64,000 nt of DNA, taken from JAKCDU01 sp035551615. GTDB lineage: Bacteria; Actinomycetota; Acidimicrobiia; Acidimicrobiales; Palsa-688. Both the position numbers and the translations under genes were made by a program. Positions 15,305-22,507 of the stretch are shown piece after piece. The stretch is from NCBI GenBank assembly GCA_035551615.1, contig DASZNC010000059.1, positions 13,099-77,098 of the forward strand, written 5' to 3'. Position 1 is the first letter of the stretch. Every line of letters starts with the position of its first letter. Below the pieces are notes generated by a model that worked only from the letters and a program-made list of their open reading frames with translations, ran no database searches and was not told where the DNA came from.

Positions 15305-16161
15305 CCACGATGACCAGGGCACTGGTGCTGGCCGGCGGCGGGGTGGCCGGCATCGCCTGGGAGACCGGCGTGCTGAGGGGCATCGAAGAAGCCGATCCGC
15401 AGCTGGCCGCCTCGCTGCTCGCCGCCGACGTGATCATCGGCACCTCGGCCGGCGCGGCGGTGGCCGCCCAGGTCACGAGTGGCCGGTCGCTCGCCGATCT
15501 CTACGACGATCAGGTCAACGGGCCGTCGCCCGAGATCGATGTGCAGATGGAGATGGACGAACTGATCGGCCGGTTCATCCAGGCCGTCCAGGGCGCTGAT
15601 TCACGGACCGATGTGCTGAGGAGAATCGGCCGGATGGCCGCCGCCACCGAGACGGTGACCGAGGCCGAACGCCGGGCGGTGATCGAACGACGCCTGCCCA
15701 GTCACGATTGGCCCGACGGCGATGTGCGCATCGTCGCCGTCGAGATCGACGCCGGTGAACCGGTCGTGTTCGACCGCACGACCGGCGTGGCGCTGGTGGA
15801 CGCGGTCGCCGCCAGCTGCGCGGTGCCGGGTATCTGGCCGCCGGTGACCATCGGCGACCGGCGCTACATGGATGGTGGCGTGCGATCGACGTCGAACGTC
15901 GACCTGGCCGCTGGGTGCGACCGGATCGTCGTGTTGTCGCCGGCGGCCGCCGACCAGCCCGGGCTGGCCGGCCGGACGCTGGCCGAGGAGGTCGCGTCCT
16001 TTGACCAGATACCGGTCACCATCATCGATGCATCACCGGAGGCGGTCGCCGCCTTCGGGACCAATCCGCTGTCGGCCACGACCCGGAGGCCGGCCGCCAC
16101 CGCCGGGCGCCGTCAGGGGCTCGAGTGGGCTGGAAAGCTGGGCCCGACCTGGGCCGGTTAG
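15301..16161 (+). CDS. Patatin-like phospholipase
   Basis: A 286-residue patatin-family serine lipase. The oxyanion-hole glycines (AGGGVAG, residues 11-17), the nucleophile motif GTSAG (47-51, Ser49) and the Asp of YMDGGVRS near residue 192 make the Ser-Asp dyad complete. The enzyme should hydrolyse acyl groups of phospholipids or related lipids. There is no signal peptide, so it is probably cytoplasmic or membrane-surface. It is translationally coupled to the upstream Tyr-Ser-repeat protein, which may tether or regulate it. Confidence 0.9.
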   Translation: MTTMTRALVLAGGGVAGIAWETGVLRGIEEADPQLAASLLAADVIIGTSAGAAVAAQVTSGRSLADLYDDQVNGPSPEIDVQMEMDELIGRFIQAVQGADSRTDVLRRIGRMAAATETVTEAERRAVIERRLPSHDWPDGDVRIVAVEIDAGEPVVFDRTTGVALVDAVAASCAVPGIWPPVTIGDRRYMDGGVRSTSNVDLAAGCDRIVVLSPAAADQPGLAGRTLAEEVASFDQIPVTIIDASPEAVAAFGTNPLSATTRRPAATAGRRQGLEWAGKLGPTWAG

Positions 16162-16171
16162 GGCGGGCGGC

Positions 16172-17128
16172 TCAGGAAGGCGTCGTGAAGATCGTGCCCA
16201 GGCCGACGCCGGTGTGGTCGTAGGCGCCCTCCGGGTTGGCCCGCACGCTGGCATCGAGCTGATGGGCGTCGTCGCCGACCAGAATCCGCCACTGGCCGGC
16301 CCGGACCCCCTCCAGGATGATGCGAGCGGCGCCCGCAGCATCGAGCGGTGCGGTGGTCCGGAAGCCCTCCTCGAGCATCTTGACCATCTCCCGCAGTTGG
16401 TCCGACGACAGGTCGTCGGCCGGGAAGCCCCGCTTCTGGACCTGCTCCCGGGTCGACGCCAGGTCCTCCTCGGTCAGGGCGTCGGGTTCGGGCCGACCGA
16501 AGTAGCGGCGGGAGTTGGCGACGATGTCGGTCCCGATGTGACCGGGCATGACGACCGAGACGCCGACGTGCGGGGCGTTGACCCGGAGATCCTCGATCAT
16601 GGCCTCGGAGAAGCCCTTCACCGCGAATTTGGCCGCGCTGTAGGCGGTGTGGGGGATGCCCGGGCCCAGTGAGGCCCAGAACCCGTTGACGCTGCTGGTA
16701 TTGACCAGCCGGGCTGACTCGGCGGCGATCAGGCGGGGCAGGAAGGCGCGGGTGCAGTAGTACACGCCCCACCAGTCGACCCCGAAGGTCCGTTCCCAGT
16801 CCTCCCGGGAGTCGGCGATGAAGCTGCCGCCGCCGCCGATGCCGGCGTTGTTGAACAGGTACTCGATCACGTCGCCGTGGGCGGCCACGACCTCGTCACG
16901 GAAATCCGTCACCTGGGCTTCGTTGGACACATCGCAGATATGGGTGGAGATCTTCGTCCCGGCCGGGGCGCCGGCTTCGGCCCGGGCCAGGGTCTCGGCC
17001 AGACCGACCGGGCTGACGTCGCACGTGGCCACGTGGCATCCCTCGGCCGTCAGCTGGATGACCAGCTCGCGACCCATACCCGAGCCACCGCCGGTGACCA
17101 CCGCCCGCTTGCCTGAGAACGTGTCCAC
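16172..17128 (-). CDS. SDR-family oxidoreductase
   Basis: A 318-residue classical short-chain dehydrogenase with TGGGSGMGRE (cofactor binding), NNAGIGG, catalytic Ser in VNTSSVNG and Y-x-x-x-K in AYSAAKFA. A C-terminal extension of about 60 residues is longer than in the classical 250-residue forms. The GTG at 17128 has AAGGGGGG just upstream, so translation should begin there and not at earlier in-frame codons. Cofactor NAD(P); substrate unknown. Confidence 0.87.
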   Translation of the reverse strand: MDTFSGKRAVVTGGGSGMGRELVIQLTAEGCHVATCDVSPVGLAETLARAEAGAPAGTKISTHICDVSNEAQVTDFRDEVVAAHGDVIEYLFNNAGIGGGGSFIADSREDWERTFGVDWWGVYYCTRAFLPRLIAAESARLVNTSSVNGFWASLGPGIPHTAYSAAKFAVKGFSEAMIEDLRVNAPHVGVSVVMPGHIGTDIVANSRRYFGRPEPDALTEEDLASTREQVQKRGFPADDLSSDQLREMVKMLEEGFRTTAPLDAAGAARIILEGVRAGQWRILVGDDAHQLDASVRANPEGAYDHTGVGLGTIFTTPS

Positions 17129-17197
17129 AATCCCCCCTTGATCTGTCTCCCCAGACGGTACCTCCCGGGGCGGTGGCACGTCCGCCGGCGGCGGCGC

Positions 17198-18493
17198 TCA
17201 GGCGCCGATTCGGCTGGTGGCCGAACCCTCGTAGGGGGCGTTCCCGTAGTTGAACGCCCCGCCGTCGGCGGCGACCAACCAGTAGCCGCCATAGCTGCTG
17301 TCGGCGGCCAACCCGACCACCGGCGCGGCCAGCGTCGACCCACCCGCCGAGCCCAGGAACGGGGCGTGGAAACCGAAGACCCCGCCGTCGGCCGCCACCA
17401 GCCAGTAGCCACCGGTCGCCCGGTCGGCGGTGATCCCGACGACGGCGGCGCTGAGCGGAGCCGACCCGGCCGACCCATAGAAGGGGGCACCGCCGTAGGC
17501 GAACACCCCGCCGTCGGCGGCGGCCAGCCAGTAACCGTGCCCGCCCGGCGCGGCGGCGATGCCGACCACCGGTGCGGCGAGCGGATGGCCGGCAGCCGAA
17601 CCCTCGAAGCGGGCGTCCCCATAGGTGAACACCCCGCCGTCGGCGGCGACCAGGTAGTAGCCGCGCCCATCGGACGAGGCGGCAATACCGACCAGCGGTT
17701 GGGCCAGCCTGCGGCCGCCGGTCGACCCGTAGAACCGGGCCCCGTCGTAGCTGTACACCCCGCCGTCGGCGGTCACCATCCAGAACCCGCCGTTCGGATC
17801 GGAGGCCACCCCGACGAACGGGACATCGGATCCGTCACCCGCCTCGGTGACGGTGTTCGGCTCGGCGTAGACGACCCCGCTGGCCGTCGCTATCCGGAAG
17901 CCGCCCTGGGCGCCGGCCGGCGAACCCGACGACGGCCGGGCCGCCGGGCGGGCGGAAGAATCGCCGGTGACGCCGACGGCCGGGTCGGGCCGCAGCGCTT
18001 TGGCCGGCTGCACGACCGAATAGGTGCCCGGGCCCTGAGAGCAGGGCCGGCTGATACCGAGGGGGTACACCGCGCCTTGGCCGTCGCCGCTGATCCGGAG
18101 GAAAACCGACTGGGCGATGTCGGTGCAGTAGGCGGACCAGGCGACGGCGATGACCGGCGGGGCCATCTCATGGCCGGCGAACAGAAGGTCGACCGTCGCG
18201 TCCCCGCCGTCGGTTGCGATCCCGGCCGGGACGGCGCCGGCCGCATCGGTGATCTCGTCCGACAGCACCGGGGCGGTCGTGCAGCTCTGGCCCGGCCGGG
18301 CCGGTATCAACTGGATGGTCAGGACCTGGGTCCCGGCCGCGCCCTCGGTCGACTCCTGGCCGAAGGTGAAGTCGCACGGAGCCGGATGCGCCGGCAGCCG
18401 GGCTGCGGCCGGCGCGCCGCCGGCGATCGACCCGACGGCGATCAACAGTCCGGCCGCCGCGACCTTGGCTGCTGTCAGATGGAGTGACCTCAT
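17198..18493 (-). CDS. Secreted repeat protein with DGGVF/YGS repeats
   Basis: A 431-residue secreted protein. Residues 1-31 form a signal peptide (MRSLHLTAAK, a hydrophobic core, then GGAPAAA). A Cys-containing globular part runs to about 190. From about 205 there are five to six copies of a 47-residue repeat, each with 'GYWLVAADGGVFxYGxAxFYGSAGxxxLAAPVVGIA'. The repeat probably forms a beta-propeller-like structure and is a hallmark of Acidimicrobiia exoproteomes; its ligand is unknown. A second repeat protein lies at 20146, in the opposite orientation. Confidence 0.85.
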   Translation of the reverse strand: MRSLHLTAAKVAAAGLLIAVGSIAGGAPAAARLPAHPAPCDFTFGQESTEGAAGTQVLTIQLIPARPGQSCTTAPVLSDEITDAAGAVPAGIATDGGDATVDLLFAGHEMAPPVIAVAWSAYCTDIAQSVFLRISGDGQGAVYPLGISRPCSQGPGTYSVVQPAKALRPDPAVGVTGDSSARPAARPSSGSPAGAQGGFRIATASGVVYAEPNTVTEAGDGSDVPFVGVASDPNGGFWMVTADGGVYSYDGARFYGSTGGRRLAQPLVGIAASSDGRGYYLVAADGGVFTYGDARFEGSAAGHPLAAPVVGIAAAPGGHGYWLAAADGGVFAYGGAPFYGSAGSAPLSAAVVGITADRATGGYWLVAADGGVFGFHAPFLGSAGGSTLAAPVVGLAADSSYGGYWLVAADGGAFNYGNAPYEGSATSRIGA

Positions 18494-18577
18494 TGCGACC
18501 TCCCCCGGAGCACCACTGCTCTTCCCGGATGATAGAAGGTGGCGGCCCCCGATCGACGGGGAAAAGCCGGGCCCTCC

Positions 18578-19090
18578 TCAGGCGGCGGCGATCGGGCGGC
18601 TCAGTTCGATGACGCCCCATGCCACGCCGGTCGTGCGGAAACCGTGGTGGTGGAGCAGGCGGCTGGCCACGACGTTCTCGTAGTCGGTGGTGGCGACCAG
18701 GTCGTGATAGCCCAGGCCGACCGCCTGCTCGATCAGGCGGTCGATCAGCACCGATCCGACGCCCCGGCCCTGCCAGCGGTCGTCGACGACCAGGGCCAGT
18801 TCGGCGCCGCCCACCGTCGGTTCGATCCGCCCGATGGCGACGATCGTCCCCTCCTCCGGCGACCACACCGCCAGCGCCTCCCGACCGTCGTGGCCGACGT
18901 CGAGGAAGTGGGCGATCTCGGCTTCGGTCAGCGGTCCTCTCCGGCCTCCGAACCGCAGTTCCCGGGTCCGGGGCGACAGCCGCCCAACGGCGCATTCATA
19001 GGCGCGGCGGTCGGCCGGCCGCAGGGGCCTTATCTCCAGATCGGCTCCGTCGATCGAGCGGACCGGATCCACCAGAGTCAGTTCTGTCAT
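18578..19090 (-). CDS. GNAT N-acetyltransferase
   Basis: A 170-residue GNAT protein: IRPLRPADRRAYECAVGRLSP at the N-terminus and the acetyl-CoA pyrophosphate-binding loop DDRWQGRGVGSVLIDRL near residue 110, followed by ATTDYENVVASRLLHHHGF. Acetylates an amino group of an unknown small molecule or protein. Start ATG 19090. It diverges from the HxlR regulator, and the 45-nt shared gap carries operator-like repeats, so the regulator probably controls it. Confidence 0.85.
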   Translation of the reverse strand: MTELTLVDPVRSIDGADLEIRPLRPADRRAYECAVGRLSPRTRELRFGGRRGPLTEAEIAHFLDVGHDGREALAVWSPEEGTIVAIGRIEPTVGGAELALVVDDRWQGRGVGSVLIDRLIEQAVGLGYHDLVATTDYENVVASRLLHHHGFRTTGVAWGVIELSRPIAAA

Positions 19091-19119
19091 AGAACTAACT
19101 GTAAGACAGTCAGTTCTGT
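19079..19119. promoter_or_regulatory. HxlR operator candidate in the GNAT/HxlR divergent gap
   Basis: CAGTTCTGT occurs at 19079-19087 and again at 19111-19119. Between them is the inverted repeat ACTGT-AAG-ACAGT (19098-19110), and TTCT-N5-AGAA overlaps the GNAT start. HxlR proteins are typically autoregulators that bind such sites in divergent gaps. Confidence 0.55.
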
Positions 19120-19131
19120 GATGCGACCCTC

Positions 19132-19137
19132 TACAAT
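19132..19137 (+). promoter_or_regulatory. -10 box TACAAT of the HxlR gene
   Basis: TACAAT ends 7 nt before ATG 19145 and itself contains the earlier in-frame ATG at 19136. This makes 19145 the likely start of a leaderless transcript. Confidence 0.5.
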
Positions 19138-19144
19138 GGCGGCC

Positions 19145-19636
19145 ATGCAGCGGAGCACCTTCGCGGACATGGCCTGTTCCGTGGCCCAGTGCCTGGAGAT
19201 CGTCGGCGAGTGGTGGACGCTGCTGATCGTCCGTGACGCGTTCATGGGTGTCCGCCGCTTCGATGACTTCCAAACCCGCCTCGGCGTCTCCCGCAACGTG
19301 CTCAACCAGCGACTGGTGCGACTGGTCGAACAGGGCGTATTCGAGAAGGTGCCGTACTCCGACCACCCTCCCCGATTCGAATACCGGCTGACCGACAAGG
19401 GCAAGGACCTGTGGGGCGTCATCACCACCATGCGCCAGTGGGGTGACCGGTGGGCCGCACCCGCCGGCCCCCCGATCGAACTCGTCCACAAGGATTGCGG
19501 ACGGGCCGGCGGCATCGATCTGACCTGTTCGGAATGCGGCGAAACCGTCGGCTACCGCGACATGAGGGCGACACCGGGCCCTGGCTACCGGGACGGACTG
19601 ATCCCCGAGCGGCGGGCCGCGGACCAGCGGGCCTGA
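19145..19636 (+). CDS. HxlR-family transcriptional regulator
   Basis: A 163-residue winged-helix regulator: ACSVAQCLEIVGEWWTLLIVRDAFMGVRRFDDF, GVSRNVLNQRLVRLVEQGVFEK and RFEYRLTDKGKDL match the HxlR domain across residues 10-95. The C-terminus has CxxC (LTCSEC) with an upstream Cys, a possible small zinc or redox site. HxlR regulators usually sense reactive electrophiles or redox state. It is transcribed away from a GNAT gene with an operator-like gap between them. Confidence 0.88.
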   Translation: MQRSTFADMACSVAQCLEIVGEWWTLLIVRDAFMGVRRFDDFQTRLGVSRNVLNQRLVRLVEQGVFEKVPYSDHPPRFEYRLTDKGKDLWGVITTMRQWGDRWAAPAGPPIELVHKDCGRAGGIDLTCSECGETVGYRDMRATPGPGYRDGLIPERRAADQRA

Positions 19637-20145
19637 CCAGCCCTCCGCGAGGCGGCCGGCCCCGGTTGTCGTCGACGCAGCGCCGCGCCCGGCCTGCGGT
19701 TCGCGTCCTGGCCGATGCGGTCAAAGGAGTGGGCCTGCCCGCCCTCGCCCGGACGCCACTTGCGAGCCTCCGACCAGCTCGGCGGCCGACCTTGCCGAAC
19801 TCTCTGACCTGAGCCAGAAGTCAGCCTGAAAACTATCGAAACAACTTCATTATTATCCAAGTGTATGCAAAGTTGCTGATATAGTCCGCAACTTTGCACA
19901 CATCCGCATGGAATCCCCTCCCGGGAGGGCCAGACCAGCCGGCCCCACCTGGGCCGAGATGCCAGCCCCGCCGGGCCGAGCCGGGCCGGGAGCCGTCGGG
20001 TGGGCATCCATCTGCTTCTTGATCCGGGCACCCTGGCCGATCGACGAAGGGCGCGGGCCGTGCGCTCAAGTCGCCACGATCCGGACGCCGATCCTTTCTG
20101 TAGCGGAGGCCGGCGGAGATCTCCGGCCTACGGAAAGTTCGACTG
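19637..20145. other. Gene-free region with AT-rich promoter segment
   Basis: No convincing gene is present. An unusually AT-rich stretch at 19820-19890 contains a strong palindrome (separate entry). From 19898 to 20145 there is a G+C-rich leader of the downstream secreted protein, with an inverted repeat AGGCCGG/CCGGCCT near 20108-20130 just before the ATG. I did not recognise a known riboswitch in it. Confidence 0.6.
19867..19897. promoter_or_regulatory. Palindromic operator/promoter GCAAAGTTGC-N11-GCAACTTTGC
   Basis: A perfect 10-bp inverted repeat (19867-19876 and 19888-19897) flanks TGATATAGTCC, which includes a -10-like TATAGT. It stands about 250 nt before the secreted repeat protein gene at 20146 and in the only AT-rich patch nearby. 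It probably is a repressor or activator site on that gene's promoter. Confidence 0.55.
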
Positions 20146-21528
20146 ATGACCCTACGACCCCGCACCCCCACCGCCGCCGCCGCCGCCGTCGCCGTACTGG
20201 CCGCCGCCGGTGCCGCCGGCCTGGGCACCCACCCGGCCGTCGCCCAGGAGGTCCACAGCACGACCACCCCGGCGCACGTGGCGGCCAGCACCTCGCAGGC
20301 CTACAGCCTGCTCACGCGCGACGGCCGCCTGGTGGGCTTCGGTGGCGCCTTCTCCGGGACGGTAGCTGCGCCCAGTTCCCCGGTGGTGGGCGTGGCGTCC
20401 ACCCCCGATGGCCACGGCGCTTACGCAGCCGAGGCCGACGGGGCGGTGATCGCCCTGGGCGACGCCGTCTACCGCGGCTCCATGGCCGGCACCCGCCTGG
20501 CCCAACCGATCGTCGGCATCGCCATCGACCCGGCCACGGGTGGGTACTGGCTGGTGGCGTCCGACGGCGGCATCTTCTCCTTCGGCGACGCCCCCTTCTA
20601 CGGCTCCACCGGCGGCATCCACCTGTCCGAACCGGTGGTCGGCATCTCGGCCATGCCCGACGGGGGCGGCTACCGCATGGTCGCCACCGACGGCGGCGTC
20701 TTCTCCTTCGGCGACGCCCGCTTCTACGGTTCGACCGGGGGCGTGCACCTCAGCCAGCCGGTGGTCGGCATGGCCACCACGTCGTCCGGCAACGGCTACT
20801 GGCTGGTCGCATCCGATGGTGGCCTGTTCAACTACGGCGACGCCCATTTCTACGGTTCCACCGGCAACGTCCACCTGGTGAAGCCGGTCATCGCCATCAG
20901 CCCGACGACCAACGGGCACGGTTACTGGATGGTTGCGTCCGACGGTGGCATCTTCACCTTCGGCAACGCCGCCTACTACGGCTCCGGTTCCGGCCTCGGC
21001 ACGGAGGTGGTCGGGATGGCGACCGGCGCCACCGGCAACTACGACGATCCCCTCCGGGCCGTCGCCGGCCTCACGCCGGAGCGGGTCGACGAGGGCGTGG
21101 ACTATGCCGGCTCCGGGCCCATATATGCGCTGGGCGACGGGGTGGTCACGTCGACGGCCGGCTCGTGGCCGGACGGCAACTACATCTCCTACCGGCTGAC
21201 CGACGGCCCGGCCGCCGGGAAGATGGTCTACGTCGCCGAGAATGTCACCCCGACGGTCACCGTCGGCCAGGTGGTCAACGTCAACACGGTGGTCGGGATC
21301 CTCCATGACTCGTACCCGGACATGGAGATCGGTTGGTCCGCCGACTCCTACGGCGACACCATGGCGGCTGTCTCCGGCCAGTGGACGTCGGCCAACGACA
21401 GCGATTCCGACCCGACGGCCTACGGTGCCAACTTCGATCAGCTGTTGATGTCGCTCGGCGCGCCGTCGGGGATCATGGAGCACCCGACGCCGCACGGCAC
21501 GCTGGCCGCCGGCTGGCCCACCTGGTAG
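20146..21528 (+). CDS. Secreted repeat protein with a degenerate M23-like C-terminal domain
   Basis: A 460-residue protein with an N-terminal signal (residues 1-31, ending in AVAQE). Repeats follow over residues 45-300, each about 47 long with 'GYWLVASDGGIFSFGDAPFYGSTGGIHLSEPVVGI'. From about 310, 'ERVDEGVDYAGSGPIYALGDGVV' and 'MVYVAENVTPTVTVGQVVNVNTVVGI' have the barrel pattern of M23 peptidase (lysostaphin) domains. The zinc-binding H-x-x-x-D and H-x-H residues are replaced (VDEGVD; no HxH), so the domain is probably a non-catalytic wall or glycan binder. The repeat is a marker of Acidimicrobiia. Confidence 0.85.
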   Translation: MTLRPRTPTAAAAAVAVLAAAGAAGLGTHPAVAQEVHSTTTPAHVAASTSQAYSLLTRDGRLVGFGGAFSGTVAAPSSPVVGVASTPDGHGAYAAEADGAVIALGDAVYRGSMAGTRLAQPIVGIAIDPATGGYWLVASDGGIFSFGDAPFYGSTGGIHLSEPVVGISAMPDGGGYRMVATDGGVFSFGDARFYGSTGGVHLSQPVVGMATTSSGNGYWLVASDGGLFNYGDAHFYGSTGNVHLVKPVIAISPTTNGHGYWMVASDGGIFTFGNAAYYGSGSGLGTEVVGMATGATGNYDDPLRAVAGLTPERVDEGVDYAGSGPIYALGDGVVTSTAGSWPDGNYISYRLTDGPAAGKMVYVAENVTPTVTVGQVVNVNTVVGILHDSYPDMEIGWSADSYGDTMAAVSGQWTSANDSDSDPTAYGANFDQLLMSLGAPSGIMEHPTPHGTLAAGWPTW

Positions 21529-21532
21529 CCGG

Positions 21533-22183
21533 TCACCCCCAGGGGGCGAGCGACCAGTGCGCCGGTCGTTCCCCCCGCCCGGCGAGCCAGGCCAGAACCG
21601 CGGCCTGTTCGGCCGCGCCGGTTCGGGCCGCAGCCGTGGCCAGGAGGAGGGGCAGGTCCCGCGCCACGTAGGCGGCCGGCCAATCCGACGGCTCATAGCC
21701 CAGACCCATGTCGACGTGGTGCATCTCGACCTCCCGCAGCCGCCGCCACGGGCTCTCGGTGATGGTCCAGTGGTCGTTACCGAGGAGCTCACGATGGGGC
21801 CAGCCGGCGTCCTGATGGCGCCGCCAGACGTCTTCCAACCGCTGCTGGGCCGTCGTCAGATCGGCGGCCATCTCGGCCGCCGGCCGCCCGGCGCCCGACT
21901 CGATGTCGCGGTTGCGTTCCTCGTCGCCGCCGGGATAGCGGGCCAGATCCCGGCCCTCGAGCGCCCCCTCCAGCCGGCGGACGTGGCCGTCGGCGTTGCG
22001 GGCCAGGTGGGTGACGACGTGGCCGACCGTCCACCCGGGCAACCGGCTCGGCCGGCGGGCAGTGGCATCGTCGATCCGGTCGACGGCGCCCGCCAGCCGG
22101 GCGTGGGCGGCGACGGCCAGTTCGACGCCGGCGCCCGCACCATCCTGTTCGTCGGTCATCTGCGGCAACGGCTCGGTCGTCAC
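21533..22183 (-). CDS. Maleylpyruvate isomerase/DinB-fold (mycothiol-type) protein
   Basis: A 216-residue four-helix-bundle protein: LPGWTVGHVVTHLARNADGHVRRLEGAL near residue 48 carries the first metal His, and VEMHHVDMGLGY near 152 supplies the other His ligands. This is the MDMPI N-terminal domain, used by mycothiol-dependent isomerases and S-transferases. The length fits the isomerase group without a large C-terminal domain. GTG 22183 has GAGGAGG at the right distance; ATG 22159 is the alternative. Confidence 0.85.
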   Translation of the reverse strand: MTTEPLPQMTDEQDGAGAGVELAVAAHARLAGAVDRIDDATARRPSRLPGWTVGHVVTHLARNADGHVRRLEGALEGRDLARYPGGDEERNRDIESGAGRPAAEMAADLTTAQQRLEDVWRRHQDAGWPHRELLGNDHWTITESPWRRLREVEMHHVDMGLGYEPSDWPAAYVARDLPLLLATAAARTGAAEQAAVLAWLAGRGERPAHWSLAPWG

Positions 22184-22277
22184 GTCACCCTCCTCGAGTG
22201 CGGCCGGAGCTTACCCGTGACCGTAGGCCGCGGCGATGGTACGGTTCGACCGGAATGATCCGTTTTGGGGCGGGTTC

Positions 22278-22463
22278 ATGAAGCGTCGGGTGCTGTTCGG
22301 AATAGTTGCGGTGACAGGAGCACTGTCGGCTCTCGCGCTGGCCCCGGCGGCCCACGCCACGTCGGTCCCGCCCGCCTGCGTGGTCGTCCACGGGCCGAAC
22401 GGGTTGTCGCTGCAGGTCGGCTACTCCCCTACCGGGCCGTCCGGTTGTGGTCAGGTCCCCTGA
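22278..22463 (+). CDS. Small secreted protein
   Basis: A 61-residue protein: signal peptide MKRRVLFGIVAVTGALSALA with cleavage after AAHA, leaving a mature peptide of about 34 residues (SVPPACVVVHGPNGLSLQVG...CGQVP). Two Cys could form one disulfide. Short exported peptides of this pattern are common in actinobacteria and have no known role. The stop codon is inside a terminator-like hairpin. Confidence 0.75.
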   Translation: MKRRVLFGIVAVTGALSALALAPAAHATSVPPACVVVHGPNGLSLQVGYSPTGPSGCGQVP

Positions 22464-22469
22464 CCTTTC
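22449..22469 (+). terminator. Terminator-like hairpin after the small secreted gene
   Basis: GGTCAGG (22449-22455), loop TCC, CCTGACC (22459-22465), then TTTCT. It overlaps the stop codon of the preceding gene and separates it from the LexA-controlled dinB promoter. Confidence 0.55.
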
Positions 22470-22470
22470 T

Positions 22471-22484
22471 CGAACATACGTTCG
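22471..22484 (+). promoter_or_regulatory. LexA (SOS) box of dinB
   Basis: CGAACATACGTTCG fits the Gram-positive/actinobacterial LexA consensus CGAACRNRYGTTCG at every position. It lies 24 nt before the dinB GTG, immediately upstream of the -10 hexamer. Confidence 0.9.
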
Positions 22485-22495
22485 CTCACCCGCGG

Positions 22496-22501
22496 TAGTC
22501 T
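22496..22501 (+). promoter_or_regulatory. -10 box TAGTCT of dinB
   Basis: TAGTCT ends 6 nt before GTG 22508. No ribosome site intervenes, so the SOS transcript is predicted to be leaderless. Confidence 0.5.
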
Positions 22502-22507
22502 GGCGGT

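Noticed and set aside
19908..20145. Possible N-terminal extension or small ORF in the leader before 20146
   Set aside because: The frame encodes Pro/Gly/Arg-rich sequence without a recognisable start region, and the signal peptide of the 20146 gene begins at its own ATG. The strong palindrome upstream fits a leader better.
19898..20145. c-di-AMP (ydaO) or c-di-GMP riboswitch before the secreted wall-type protein
   Set aside because: These switches often precede such genes, but the conserved core blocks of neither are present in the leader.
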